From assembly GCF_003006155.1 (NCBI RefSeq), contig NZ_CP023559.1, forward strand, positions 2,232,001 to 2,296,000: a stretch of 64,000 nucleotides of DNA, in the 5' to 3' direction. The notes under the pieces are model-generated. The model searched no databases. It worked only from the letters and a program-made list of their open reading frames with translations, and had not been told where the DNA came from. Source of the DNA: Salinicola tamaricis (GTDB lineage Bacteria > Pseudomonadota > Gammaproteobacteria > Pseudomonadales > Halomonadaceae). The position numbers and the translations under genes are program-made. Below, piece by piece: positions 46,715 through 55,246 of this stretch. Numbering within the stretch: the stretch's first letter is position 1; each line of letters starts with the position of its first letter.

Positions 46715-47994
46715 TCATCCCTGGCAGGCATCGATATAGTCTTGCATGACGTGACCGATGGCGGCGAGAAGTAGTTCCCTGCCACGTGGCGCTACCGACT
46801 GGTTGCGAACTTTTACCAGTAGTCCGCCGAGATATTGAGCGATCAGCGGTTCGGGGATATCGACGCCGTCAAGCTGTTGTAAAAGTGCATCCACGGCAGC
46901 ACTGGCAGCCGCTTCCGGCCAGTAATAACGAATGCGGTCACTGTAGGAAAAGTGGCGCAATAGCGCCTGCTCGTGCTCGGAGCCTGCATAGTACTTCTGC
47001 CAGTTGTCTGGCGAGGAGCGCATCACGGCTTCCATGGTGTCGCGCAGGCTTCGTCGCGATGAATCGGGATAGAGTTCGGCGGCGATCATATCGAGACCGT
47101 ACAGCGCCTCGCGCAGGGCGAAGGTCAGGCCAGGCCCGACCTTCAGGATGGCGAAGCCGTCATCGACCAGCGCGCCTAGCGCCGAAGGCGGCTGGTAGTC
47201 GTAGTGGAGTGGGCTTCAAAGACCAGCCCTGGCAGATCATCGAGGGTCTGGCTAAGTGCTCGGGCCTCACGGGAATCGTAGACGACCACATTGTGGTTGC
47301 CGAATTCGACACCGGGCTGAACCACGGCCGCGATGACGCGTTTGAAGGCATCTTCCAGGCCCGCTTCCAGGAAAGCCCGGCGATGCACGTCGACGGTTTC
47401 ACGTACGGCGGCGGGGTGCGTGACCTCTAGCCCCTCGATAGCCTCCAGGGCGCCACCCGGCACGGGCACTTCGGTACCGATGACGTAGACCGGAGGCTGG
47501 CTTGAGCCGATGCACGCCTCTTCGGCGGCCTTGGCCAGGCGCGCTGCGCGTGCGGCGGTCTCCGCATCGTCCAGGGCGATCGGTTCACCAGCGCAGCCCA
47601 TGGAGCAGTCGAGGTGCAACTTGGTGAAGCCCGCGGCGGCGTAGGCGCGAATCATCGTCTCGGCCTTGTCCATCGCGATTTCGGCATCGAACGCCTTCCA
47701 GGGATTGGGCCCAAGATGGTCGCCGCCGAGAATGATTCTTTCGCGGGGAAAGCTCGCCCGCTCAGCGATGCCCTCCACCATGGCACGGAAGTCACTGGGC
47801 GTCATGCCAGTATAGCCCCCGTCCTGGTTCACCTGGTTGCAAGTCGCCTCGATCAGTAGCGGCAGGCTAGTGGGTAGCGTGGCCTGCATGGCTGCTTCCA
47901 GCACCAGTGGGTGCGCTGAACATACCGATGGAATACCGGAGGGGCCTGCCTGCTTGCGCCAGTCGGCGAGATCTCGAATCGAGGGGGCGGTCAT
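46715..47994 (-). CDS. GatZ/KbaZ family protein (probable tagatose-6-phosphate epimerase or aldolase subunit), one frame change
   Basis: Protein of about 426 residues from the D-tagatose-1,6-bisphosphate aldolase subunit GatZ/KbaZ family. Hallmarks are GIPSVCSAHPLVLEAAM, LIEATCNQVNQDGGYTGM, IILGGDHLGPNPW, LHLDCSMGC and FGNHNVVVYD. A frame change near 47205 (one missing C, HST(T)DYQPPSA) separates the C-terminus, which begins ILKVGPGLTFALREALYG. In several alphaproteobacteria, stand-alone GatZ homologues beside a PfkB-type tagatose kinase epimerise tagatose 6-phosphate to fructose 6-phosphate. The absence of a GatY/KbaY aldolase here fits that role. The start overlaps the kinase stop (ATGA). 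Confidence 0.85.
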
Positions 47995-48941
47995 GCGTTG
48001 ATCTCCTGTGCAGCGAGTAGCCTGTCGAGCTGATGTTTGGTGGCCGCGCCTTCCATCGGGCCAAGGTGGGTCACCGAGTGGGCGCCGGCCGCATTGGCGT
48101 AGCGCAGGGCGATATCCGGTGCGGCACCATTGAGCCAAAGAGCCACGAAGGCCCCGCCGAAGCAGTCGCCCGCGCCGGTTGGATCGAGTTCTTCCACCGA
48201 TAGTGGCGCTACATCCGTGCGCCCGTCACGGCAGTAGTGGCTGGCGCCCTGGCTGCCTCGCTTGACGACGATGTCACTGATGCCGCGGCCAAGCAGATCG
48301 TCAACGGCGTCCTGTTCCGTGGTGGCGTCGGAGAACAGAAAGATTTCGTCGCCGGAGGGCAGAAACAGATCGGTCTGGGTCAGCATGTAGGCGAGCTCTT
48401 CTCGCAGGCCAGGGGTGTCGAGCATTTCGGCCCTCAGGTTGGGATCGAAGCTCAGACTGCCGCCTCGCGACTTGATGCGCTGCACGGCCGATCTCGCCAG
48501 CGCCGCCATGTCGGGGATGGTCAGCGCGGTCCCCATGATATGCAGGTGATCGCAGCTTTCGATCAGGATGTCGCTGTGCGCCGTGGCGGGGAGTCGGGCG
48601 GCAGCACTTTGCGCCAAGGTGAAGACGAAGCGCCGGCTGCCATCGGGGCGGTAGCGCACGAAGGCGCAGCCGGTGACCTCGCCGGGTGCGATCTCGATGC
48701 CATTGACGTCGACGCCGTCGTCGCGCAGACGATCAATGGTCAGATGGCCGAAGTCATCATTGCCGACGCGGCCAAGTATGGCGCAGGCCTGACCCATGCG
48801 GCCCACCTGATCGATGAAGATGGCCGGCGCACCGGACGGGTAGGGCCCCGTCAAAGGCTGCGTTTCGCCAAAGCCCTCGCCCTGAGTCATCGCCACGAAT
48901 TCCACCAGAACCTCACCGATGGTCAGTATCTTCTTGGTCAT
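47991..48941 (-). CDS. PfkB family sugar kinase (probable tagatose kinase)
   Basis: Cytoplasmic ribokinase-like enzyme of 316 residues. The N-terminus ILTIGEVLVEFVAMTQGEGF and substrate-site PYPSGAPAIFIDQVGRMG, plus IVVKRGSQGASHYCRDG and the catalytic ELDPTGAGDCFGGAFVALWL, resemble tagatose kinases of alphaproteobacteria more than ribokinase or KdgK. It would phosphorylate a ketohexose imported by the ABC system. AAGGGG precedes the ATG at 48941. It is intact, with the GatZ-like gene directly downstream, supporting tagatose or a related ketose as substrate. Specificity remains inferred. Confidence 0.82.
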   Translation of the reverse strand: MTKKILTIGEVLVEFVAMTQGEGFGETQPLTGPYPSGAPAIFIDQVGRMGQACAILGRVGNDDFGHLTIDRLRDDGVDVNGIEIAPGEVTGCAFVRYRPDGSRRFVFTLAQSAAARLPATAHSDILIESCDHLHIMGTALTIPDMAALARSAVQRIKSRGGSLSFDPNLRAEMLDTPGLREELAYMLTQTDLFLPSGDEIFLFSDATTEQDAVDDLLGRGISDIVVKRGSQGASHYCRDGRTDVAPLSVEELDPTGAGDCFGGAFVALWLNGAAPDIALRYANAAGAHSVTHLGPMEGAATKHQLDRLLAAQEINA

Positions 48942-48943
48942 GG

Positions 48944-49915
48944 TTACCCCTTCTGACGCTTGGCGCGGACGTCGAGCCACACGGCCACCAGAATCACCAG
49001 TCCCTTGACGATGAGCTGATAGAAGTAGGGCACCGAGAGCATGTTCATGCCGTTATTGAGTGCGCCGATGATCAGGGCGCCGATCAACGTGCCGACCATG
49101 GTACCGACCCCGCCCGCTAGGCTGGTGCCTCCCAGCACGGCCGCGGCGATGGCATCCAGCTCGTAGCTCATGCCGGCATTGGTCTGCGCGGAATACAAAC
49201 GCGATGACATCATGATGCCGGCTACCGCTGCCATCAGGCCGGAGATCGTGAAGATGGAGATCTTCAGCCGGTCGACTTTGATGCCTGAATAGATGGCCGC
49301 TTCGCGGTTGCCGCCGGTGAGATAAGTACGCCGGCCGAAGGTGGTGTGCGCCAGCAGCAGATGATTGAGGATGAACAACCCCACCACGATCCAGATGATG
49401 ATCGGCACGCCTGCCACGCTACCGGTGCCAATGGCCGTCCAGGTGGGATCGGTCAACATCGCCGGGGCGCCATTGGTCGGGAGACTGACCATGCCGCGAT
49501 AGATGCTCATGGTGGCGACCGTCACGATAAAGGCGGGCAGCATCAGCTTGGCGGTCAGCAGGCCATTGATCAGCCCCATCAAGGCGCCGGCGAGCAAGGT
49601 AATGGCCACCGCGGGGACGAAACCCCAGCCGAGTCCGATGATCTGGGCGCCGACCATGCCAGCGACCGCCAGCATGGAGCCGACCGATAGATCGATATCG
49701 CCCAGCAGGATGACCCAGGTCATGCCAAAAGCCAGTACGGCGATGACGGCGACCTGCTGCAGGATATTCATGAAGTTGGCGAGCGATAGGAAGCGCTCGT
49801 TGGTCAGCGAGAAGAAGACGCACAGCGCGATCAGCGAGAGGAAGATACCGCCGTACTGTCGTAGCGTGGACTTCAGGCGTTGCTGATTGGCGGGTGAAAA
49901 CGTGGGCATATTCAT
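48944..49915 (-). CDS. Sugar ABC transporter permease (RbsC/FrcC type)
   Basis: Inner-membrane permease of 323 residues with eight to ten helices. The family motif MTWVILLGDIDLSVGSMLAVAG and LGGTSLAGGVGTMVGTLIGA are both present. It forms a homodimeric channel with the double ATPase encoded upstream and receives sugar from the binding protein. The ATG at 49915 overlaps the ATPase stop (ATGA). It is intact and two bases from the kinase start, so the genes are coupled. Confidence 0.92.
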   Translation of the reverse strand: MNMPTFSPANQQRLKSTLRQYGGIFLSLIALCVFFSLTNERFLSLANFMNILQQVAVIAVLAFGMTWVILLGDIDLSVGSMLAVAGMVGAQIIGLGWGFVPAVAITLLAGALMGLINGLLTAKLMLPAFIVTVATMSIYRGMVSLPTNGAPAMLTDPTWTAIGTGSVAGVPIIIWIVVGLFILNHLLLAHTTFGRRTYLTGGNREAAIYSGIKVDRLKISIFTISGLMAAVAGIMMSSRLYSAQTNAGMSYELDAIAAAVLGGTSLAGGVGTMVGTLIGALIIGALNNGMNMLSVPYFYQLIVKGLVILVAVWLDVRAKRQKG

Positions 49916-51423
49916 GCGTGCTGTCCTGTCGCGTGGGCCATGACTCGTTCAGGGGTGGATTCGGCAACAGGCAAGATGGCAGCGAGCTGGCCTTCGGCCA
50001 TGATCGCAATACGGTCGGCCATGCCGAGTATTTCGGGAAGTTCCGAGGACACCATGATGATCGCCGTGCCTTCGGCAGCGAGTTGACGAATGAGTCGATA
50101 GATTTCGAACTTTGCGCCCACATCGACGCCGCGGGTTGGCTCGTCGAGCATCAAAACCCGTGGTCGAGTGGCCAGCCACTTGGCCAGAACCACCTTCTGC
50201 TGGTTGCCACCGGAGAGCGTGCCGACCGGCGTTTCGATGGAGTGAGTGCGCACCCCCAGGCGTTTTGCTTCATCGCTGGCCTGGCGTCTTTCCTTGGCAC
50301 TTTGCAGGAGCCCACCGGCGGATATCGTTGATAACGAGGCCATGGTGATATTGGCGCGTACGGTCTGGTTCAGCACCAGCCCTTGCTCCTTGCGATTCTC
50401 GGTGACGAATCCAAGTCCCTTTTTGATCGCATCGGTGGCATCGGACAGCTTTACGATCTCACCGGCCAGGCGAATCTGTCCGGCCGCGCTACGCATGCCG
50501 AATAGGGCGTTCATGATTTCGGAACGACCGGAGCCGATCAGTCCGAAAAAACCGAGAATCTCGCCGGCACCGACGTCGAAAGAGATATCGCTGAACTCGC
50601 CGGGACGCGTGAGCCCCTCTACCGAGAATAGGGGCGTCGTGGCGCTTTCCTGCTGCTCGGCCAGGCGGGGCGGAAACATGCTTTCCATGGAACGGCCGAC
50701 CATCAGCGAGATCAGTTCGGCGACCGTCGTCTCGTCTCTCTTCAGCGTCGTAACGTACTCACCGTCACGGATGACGGTGATGTCGTCGGAGAGGCGCATG
50801 ACTTCTTCCATGCGATGGGAGATGTAGATGACTGCCTTGCCACGCTCGGTAAGCCGGCCAATGATGCGAAACAGAATCTCCGCCTCGGAGTCGCTCAGCG
50901 ATGAGGTGGGTTCGTCGAGGATCACCACATCCGCGTCATGACTCAGTCCCTTGGCGATCTCGACCAACTGGCGCTGGGCCATGGACAAGTCGCCGACCTT
51001 TGCGTGAACGTTAATGGGCAGGCCGAGGTCATCCACCAGGGCTTTGGCCTTGGCTATCAGCTTGGCATCGGAAATCCAGCCCAGTCGCGAGGGTTCCCGA
51101 GTCGCCAGGATGTTTTCGGCGACGCTCAGATTGTTACACAGGCTCAGTTCTTGAAAGACGATGGCGAGCCCGCGGCGTGCGGCTTCCTGAGGCGTGGCAG
51201 GCGAATAGGGTTCGCCCCTTAGCCACATCTCACCGGCGCTCAATGGATGAACGCCAGCGAGAATTTTCATCAGGGTGGATTTTCCCGCCCCATTTTCTCC
51301 AAGTAGCGTGTGTACACGTCCCCGCTCGACCTGCAGGTCCATGCACTTCAAGGCGGTCACAGGCCCAAAATGCTTGGCAACTTGGCGCAGACGAAGGACC
51401 GGAAATTGCTGGGTACTTGACAT
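49912..51423 (-). CDS. Sugar ABC transporter ATPase, duplicated (RbsA type)
   Basis: A 503-residue fusion of two ATPase domains. Domain one has Walker A GENGAGKSTLMKILAG, signature LSMAQRQLVEIAKGLS and Walker B VVILDEPTSSL. Domain two has the degenerate P-loop GLIGSGRSEIMNALFG and signature LSGGNQQKVVLAKWLA, with Walker B VLMLDEPTRGVDVG. This asymmetry is normal for RbsA proteins. Intact. A 131-bp palindromic element and about 200 bases separate it from the binding-protein gene upstream, so the operon is interrupted there by structured RNA. Confidence 0.93.
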   Translation of the reverse strand: MSSTQQFPVLRLRQVAKHFGPVTALKCMDLQVERGRVHTLLGENGAGKSTLMKILAGVHPLSAGEMWLRGEPYSPATPQEAARRGLAIVFQELSLCNNLSVAENILATREPSRLGWISDAKLIAKAKALVDDLGLPINVHAKVGDLSMAQRQLVEIAKGLSHDADVVILDEPTSSLSDSEAEILFRIIGRLTERGKAVIYISHRMEEVMRLSDDITVIRDGEYVTTLKRDETTVAELISLMVGRSMESMFPPRLAEQQESATTPLFSVEGLTRPGEFSDISFDVGAGEILGFFGLIGSGRSEIMNALFGMRSAAGQIRLAGEIVKLSDATDAIKKGLGFVTENRKEQGLVLNQTVRANITMASLSTISAGGLLQSAKERRQASDEAKRLGVRTHSIETPVGTLSGGNQQKVVLAKWLATRPRVLMLDEPTRGVDVGAKFEIYRLIRQLAAEGTAIIMVSSELPEILGMADRIAIMAEGQLAAILPVAESTPERVMAHATGQHA

Positions 51424-51473
51424 GACTAACTCTTGGAGTCGACGAGGCCACCGAGATGGCCATCACTAGGGTT

Positions 51474-51604
51474 TGTACGAAAAGTCGGCGAGCGAAGGCA
51501 AGACAAGGAAAAAATTGGCGAAAAAGCGGAGTTTACGGGGTGTAAATGAGCATTTTGAGCCGATTTTTAACGCGGTATTGCCGAGCGCAGACAGTTTTCG
51601 TACA
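51474..51604 (-). repeat. 131-bp palindromic element between sugar binding-protein and ATPase genes
   Basis: Perfect 10-bp terminal inverted repeats, TGTACGAAAA at 51474-51483 and TTTTCGTACA at 51595-51604, enclose a long imperfect palindrome. On the operon sense strand the apical hairpin is TTTAC, loop ACCCC, GTAAA (51546-51532). It matches the element at 28615-28759 in block order, spacing and loop, with both strands of the apical stem changed in a compensating way. Confidence 0.9.
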
Positions 51605-51625
51605 GAGCCTAGGTAAGAATGGGCG

Positions 51626-52516
51626 TTACTTGGCGGTATAGACTCCGGGCACGATAGGCTGCTCAGCTGGCACCGTTTCCCCTTTCATGATCTTGACGGC
51701 GGTCTGCACAGCCTGACGGCCGATTTCATCCGGATACTGCTGGATCACGCCGACCATCACCGGATTGCTGTCCACCGCCTCGCGCGCTTCCTGCATGCCG
51801 TCGAAACCGATGACCTTGACCTGGTCTTGCAGATTGGCTGCCTGCACGGCGACGCTGGCCGCGAGTGCGGCATCGTCACCGAAGCCGAAGATGCCGTCGA
51901 TGTCGGGATTGGCCTGCAACATGTTCTGGGAGACGGCGAGGGCCTCCGCGCGGGTAATGCCGGTCTGCTGGGAAACGATCTCGATATCCGGATACGCCTC
52001 GAGGCCGTCCTTGAAGCCTTCGATGCGAGACACGACGGATTGCACGGTGGGATAGTCGATGATGGCCACCTGACCTTTGCCATCCAGTACCTTGCCCATC
52101 AACTCGGCGGCTCGCTGTCCACCGGTGAAGTTGTCGGTACCGATATGGGATGTGACTTCCACGCCCTTGGCGGGCACATCTACCGTGATGACCTTAATGC
52201 CCGCCTGGTGGGCCTTCATGATCGCCGGGAGCACCCCTTGGCTATCCACCGGTGAAATGATCAGCACATCGATGCCCCTGACGATGAAGTCTTCGACGTC
52301 GGCAAGCTGTTTGCTCAGATCCTGGTTAGCGATCGAGATATCGAGAGACACGTCACTGGAGGCGGCTTCCTGCTGCATGGCTTCAGCAAGCTGAATATAG
52401 AAAGGGTGTTGCTGCGTCAGCAACGAGGCACCGATACCCTCAGCCCAGCTGACCGAGGCGCCCAGCGTCAGCGCGGCGGTGAGAACAGTGGCAAGCGTAT
52501 TGCGAAGAAGGCTCAT
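51626..52516 (-). CDS. Sugar ABC transporter periplasmic binding protein (RbsB type)
   Basis: Secreted type I sugar-binding protein of 296 residues. A signal peptide (LATVLTAALTLGASVSWA) precedes a mature protein with FYIQLAEAMQQEAA, DVLIISPVDSQGVLPAIMKA, HIGTDNFTGGQRAAELM and DGIFGFGDDAALAASVA, all standard for the RbsB group. The ATG at 52516 is preceded by GGGAG; an upstream in-frame ATG at 52606 lies inside the operator and is rejected. It is the first gene of the operon. Ligand inferred from the kinase and GatZ-like genes: tagatose or a similar ketose. Confidence 0.92.
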   Translation of the reverse strand: MSLLRNTLATVLTAALTLGASVSWAEGIGASLLTQQHPFYIQLAEAMQQEAASSDVSLDISIANQDLSKQLADVEDFIVRGIDVLIISPVDSQGVLPAIMKAHQAGIKVITVDVPAKGVEVTSHIGTDNFTGGQRAAELMGKVLDGKGQVAIIDYPTVQSVVSRIEGFKDGLEAYPDIEIVSQQTGITRAEALAVSQNMLQANPDIDGIFGFGDDAALAASVAVQAANLQDQVKVIGFDGMQEAREAVDSNPVMVGVIQQYPDEIGRQAVQTAVKIMKGETVPAEQPIVPGVYTAK

Positions 52517-52898
52517 GGCGTGGCTCCCGTGGAGTGTGGTCGATGCGCATAGGGATAGCTGTGGATGCAATAATCGATAGTCTCGTGAAAAGTAATTTAT
52601 ATACACGTGTAAAATTTCGCTACACGACTTTGGTCTTGCGGCTTTCCGACGTGTAAGCGCGGCGATAAGTCTCGAGCGAGAAATTCCTGTGTCGAAGACG
52701 GTGTGTGGTCAACAGCATCGCCCCGGTCGGACCGGCGATGGGCATGGTGCAGCACGAAGAGAGAAGACGCTTTGATTCACCGTGTCGAAGGTGAGCTACC
52801 GATGGACCCAGTGGCTCGGTAATTCGCGCGCAAGCTCGCTCCCTCGAGAGTGTGGGTCGAGGGTCGAGACGGTCTGGGTCAACGTGGGTGTCTTGGCC
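52517..52898. promoter_or_regulatory. Promoter region of the sugar ABC operon
   Basis: 382 bases without a supported gene. The AT-rich stretch 52585-52620 holds the palindrome at 52602-52611. Further TACACGA and ACGTGTA half-sites occur near 52621 and 52650. The part near 52660-52898 shows nothing recognisable, and no terminator for the upstream strand. Confidence 0.5.
52602..52611. promoter_or_regulatory. LacI-type operator of the sugar ABC operon
   Basis: TACACGTGTA is a perfect palindrome with the central CG typical of LacI-family operators, flanked by AT-rich promoter-like sequence, 86 bases upstream of the binding-protein start. Confidence 0.6.
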
Positions 52899-53591
52899 TC
52901 ACTCCTCCGGCTGGTACTTGTAGCCGACGCCGTAGACCGAGCGGATGATGTCGCGCTCCGGCCAGATGTCGGCGATCTTGCGCCGCAGTTTCTTGACGTG
53001 ACTGTCGACGGTACGCTCGGAGACGATGCGGTGGTCGCGGTACATGTGATCCATCAACTGATCGCGGGAGAAGATTCGCCCGGGGCTCTGCATCATCACC
53101 TTGAGCAGCTGGAATTCGACCGCGGTCAGGCCCAGGTCCTGGCCACCGGCCAGGGCGCGCCAGCCATCTTCGTCGAGCAGCAGGCGCTCCTCCTCGGCCA
53201 GCTCCATCTCGGCGCCTGCCGCGCCGTGGGTGCGGCGCAGCACCGCCTTGACCCGGGCGACCACCTCGCGCGGGCTGAACGGCTTGCAGATATAGTCGTC
53301 CGCGCCCAGCTCCAGCCCCAGCAGGCGGTCGACCTCCTCGACCCGGGCGGTGAGCATGATCACCGGCAGCGCCGGGTAGCGCTCGCGGATCTGCCGGCAC
53401 AGGGTGAGGCCGTCGGTGCCGGGCAGCATCAGATCGAGCAGGACCAGCATCGGCGTCTGCTCGGCGAGCCACTCCATCACCGCGTCGCCGTGGTCGATAT
53501 GATCCGAGGCGTAGCCGCTCTTGGAGAGGTAGTCGGCGATCAGCCGCGCGATCTTGGGTTCGTCCTCGACGATCAGAATGGTGTCGTTCAT
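52899..53591 (-). CDS. OmpR-family response regulator (BaeR-like)
   Basis: Cytoplasmic transcription factor of 230 residues. The receiver domain has phospho-acceptor Asp53 in LVLLDLMLPGTDG, acidic pocket EDE near residue 10, and the conserved Lys in ICKPFSPRE. A winged-helix DNA-binding domain covers about residues 130-228 (LTAVEFQLLKVMMQSPGRIF, VDSHVKKLRRKI, IRSVYGVGYKY). It is paired with the kinase gene upstream, with which it overlaps by ATGA. BaeSR systems respond to envelope stress and induce efflux pumps; whether this one does is not shown. Confidence 0.92.
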   Translation of the reverse strand: MNDTILIVEDEPKIARLIADYLSKSGYASDHIDHGDAVMEWLAEQTPMLVLLDLMLPGTDGLTLCRQIRERYPALPVIMLTARVEEVDRLLGLELGADDYICKPFSPREVVARVKAVLRRTHGAAGAEMELAEEERLLLDEDGWRALAGGQDLGLTAVEFQLLKVMMQSPGRIFSRDQLMDHMYRDHRIVSERTVDSHVKKLRRKIADIWPERDIIRSVYGVGYKYQPEE

Positions 53592-55081
53592 CAAGCCGGC
53601 TCCTTGTCGAATGGCGTCGTTGCCATCTCCAGCGGAAAGGATAGGGTCCAGCGCAGCCCGCCCAAGGGCGAGCGCGAGGGTACCAGGGTGCCGCCCTGGG
53701 CCTCGATCAGGGCGCTGGCGATCGACAGTCCCAGGCCGCTGCCGCCGCTGCGGCGGTTGCGCGATCCCTCCACCCGGTAGAGACGCTCGGTGAGCCGCGG
53801 CAGGTCGCTCTTGGCAACGCCAGGAGCGGTGTCCTCCCAGATCACTTCGGCGTGGCGGGCCCGGCACGTCAGGCTGACCCGCAGCGAGCCGGGGCTGTCG
53901 GTGTAGGCGATGGTGTTGGAGAGCAGGTTGTCCCACAGCTGGCGCAGGCGCTGACTGTCGGCGCGCACCAGCGCGGGCTCGGTTTCCAGAGTCAGCGTCA
54001 GGCCGCGACTCTCCAGGCGCAGGCGGCTGTCCTCGAGACGCTGAACCAGTGAATCCTCGAGGTCCAGCGGGATCAGATGCATGTCGAGCGCGCCGGCATC
54101 GCTCTGGGCCAGCAGACGCAGGTCCTCGACCAGGTGGCCGAGCTGATCCACTTCCTGCTGCAGCGAGCCCAGGTTGTCCACGCTCAGCTCGCGCACGCCA
54201 TCCTGCATCGCTTCGATCTCGCCGCGCAGCACCGCCAGCGGGGTGCGCAGCTCATGCGCGATATCGGCCACCCAGCGCTGGCGCGCACGGCGGTTGGCCT
54301 CCAGCGTTTCGGCCAGCTGGTTGAAGTCGGCGGAGAGGCTGGAGAGCTCGTCGCGGCCGCGCTCGGAGAGGCGCACGCTGTAGTCGCCCAGGGTCAGCCG
54401 GCGGGTGGCTAGGGTCATGTGGCGGGCGCGGCGCCCCAGCCACCAGGCCAGCCCGCTGGCGAGCAGCAGCGAGGCCAGGAACAGCGAGCCGACGATGATC
54501 ATCAGGTTGCGCTGCTGGCGGTCGAGAAAGATCTGGTCCATGCGCGCCATCAGCCGCTCCGGCGGCAGGTAGCCGAGCTGGCCGACGGTCTTGTCGCCGC
54601 TGCGGATGGGTACGAAGTGCGGCTCTGGCGGCGGTGGCAGGTTGGGGTCGCGCTGTGGCGGCGGGTCGAGCAGCGGCTCGCCGATCACCGGGTTGCTCAA
54701 CTCGTCGAGCAGCACATAGCCGCGGGCATCGCTCAGCTCGCGGTCGATGCCGCTGGGCGGGCGGCGCTCACTCGACCATAGCTGGCTGCGCACCAGGCTC
54801 TGCCAGGCGCGTGGGTTGTCGCGCAGCCAGCGCCAGCTGCCGCGACTCGCCCACTGTTCGCCGAGGGCGTTGGCCAGGGTTTCGGCGCGGGAGGCCTGGC
54901 TGCGCTCGAGGTAGCTGACGAAGCCTTGGTCGAGGCTGCGCGAGACGAAGACGAAGACGAGGCCGCTGATCAGCACGTTGGTCAACAGGATGATGACGAA
55001 CAGTTTGAGGCTGAGTCGCGACAGACGTGGCCAGTCGCGCGGGCTTTTGAGGGTTAGCGCCATGGGGTCGGTTTTTTTCAC
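53591..55081 (-). CDS. Sensor histidine kinase (BaeS-like)
   Basis: Inner-membrane kinase of 496 residues. One helix near residues 20-45 (LKLFVIILLTNVLISGLVFV) and another near 190-210 flank a periplasmic domain containing a Pro-rich LLDPPPQRDPNLPPPPEP segment. A HAMP linker, a HisKA helix with the phospho-His in WVADIAHELRTPLAVLRGE, and an HATPase domain (LWDNLLSNTIAYTDSPG, DTAPGV, SGGSGLGLSIASALI) follow. The GTG at 55081 or the ATG at 55063 may be the start; neither has a good ribosome site. Its stop overlaps the regulator start. Confidence 0.9.
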   Translation of the reverse strand: MKKTDPMALTLKSPRDWPRLSRLSLKLFVIILLTNVLISGLVFVFVSRSLDQGFVSYLERSQASRAETLANALGEQWASRGSWRWLRDNPRAWQSLVRSQLWSSERRPPSGIDRELSDARGYVLLDELSNPVIGEPLLDPPPQRDPNLPPPPEPHFVPIRSGDKTVGQLGYLPPERLMARMDQIFLDRQQRNLMIIVGSLFLASLLLASGLAWWLGRRARHMTLATRRLTLGDYSVRLSERGRDELSSLSADFNQLAETLEANRRARQRWVADIAHELRTPLAVLRGEIEAMQDGVRELSVDNLGSLQQEVDQLGHLVEDLRLLAQSDAGALDMHLIPLDLEDSLVQRLEDSRLRLESRGLTLTLETEPALVRADSQRLRQLWDNLLSNTIAYTDSPGSLRVSLTCRARHAEVIWEDTAPGVAKSDLPRLTERLYRVEGSRNRRSGGSGLGLSIASALIEAQGGTLVPSRSPLGGLRWTLSFPLEMATTPFDKEPA

Positions 55082-55246
55082 GAACCGGGGAGACCTCGTC
55101 AGTATGCCGCCGCACGATGCAGCGACGATCCAGCCAATGGGTAAAGATCGTGGAGATCGCCGTCGCTGGCGGCGGTCAGGACGTCAGGATGATTGTGACG
55201 TGTCCGGCGCTGGCGTGCATCTGGGCGGACGCCAGCGTCGGTCGTG

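Noticed and set aside
51474..51604. Palindrome at 51.5 kb as an insertion sequence
   Set aside because: It has terminal inverted repeats but no transposase and no obvious target duplication; a MITE-like origin stays possible.
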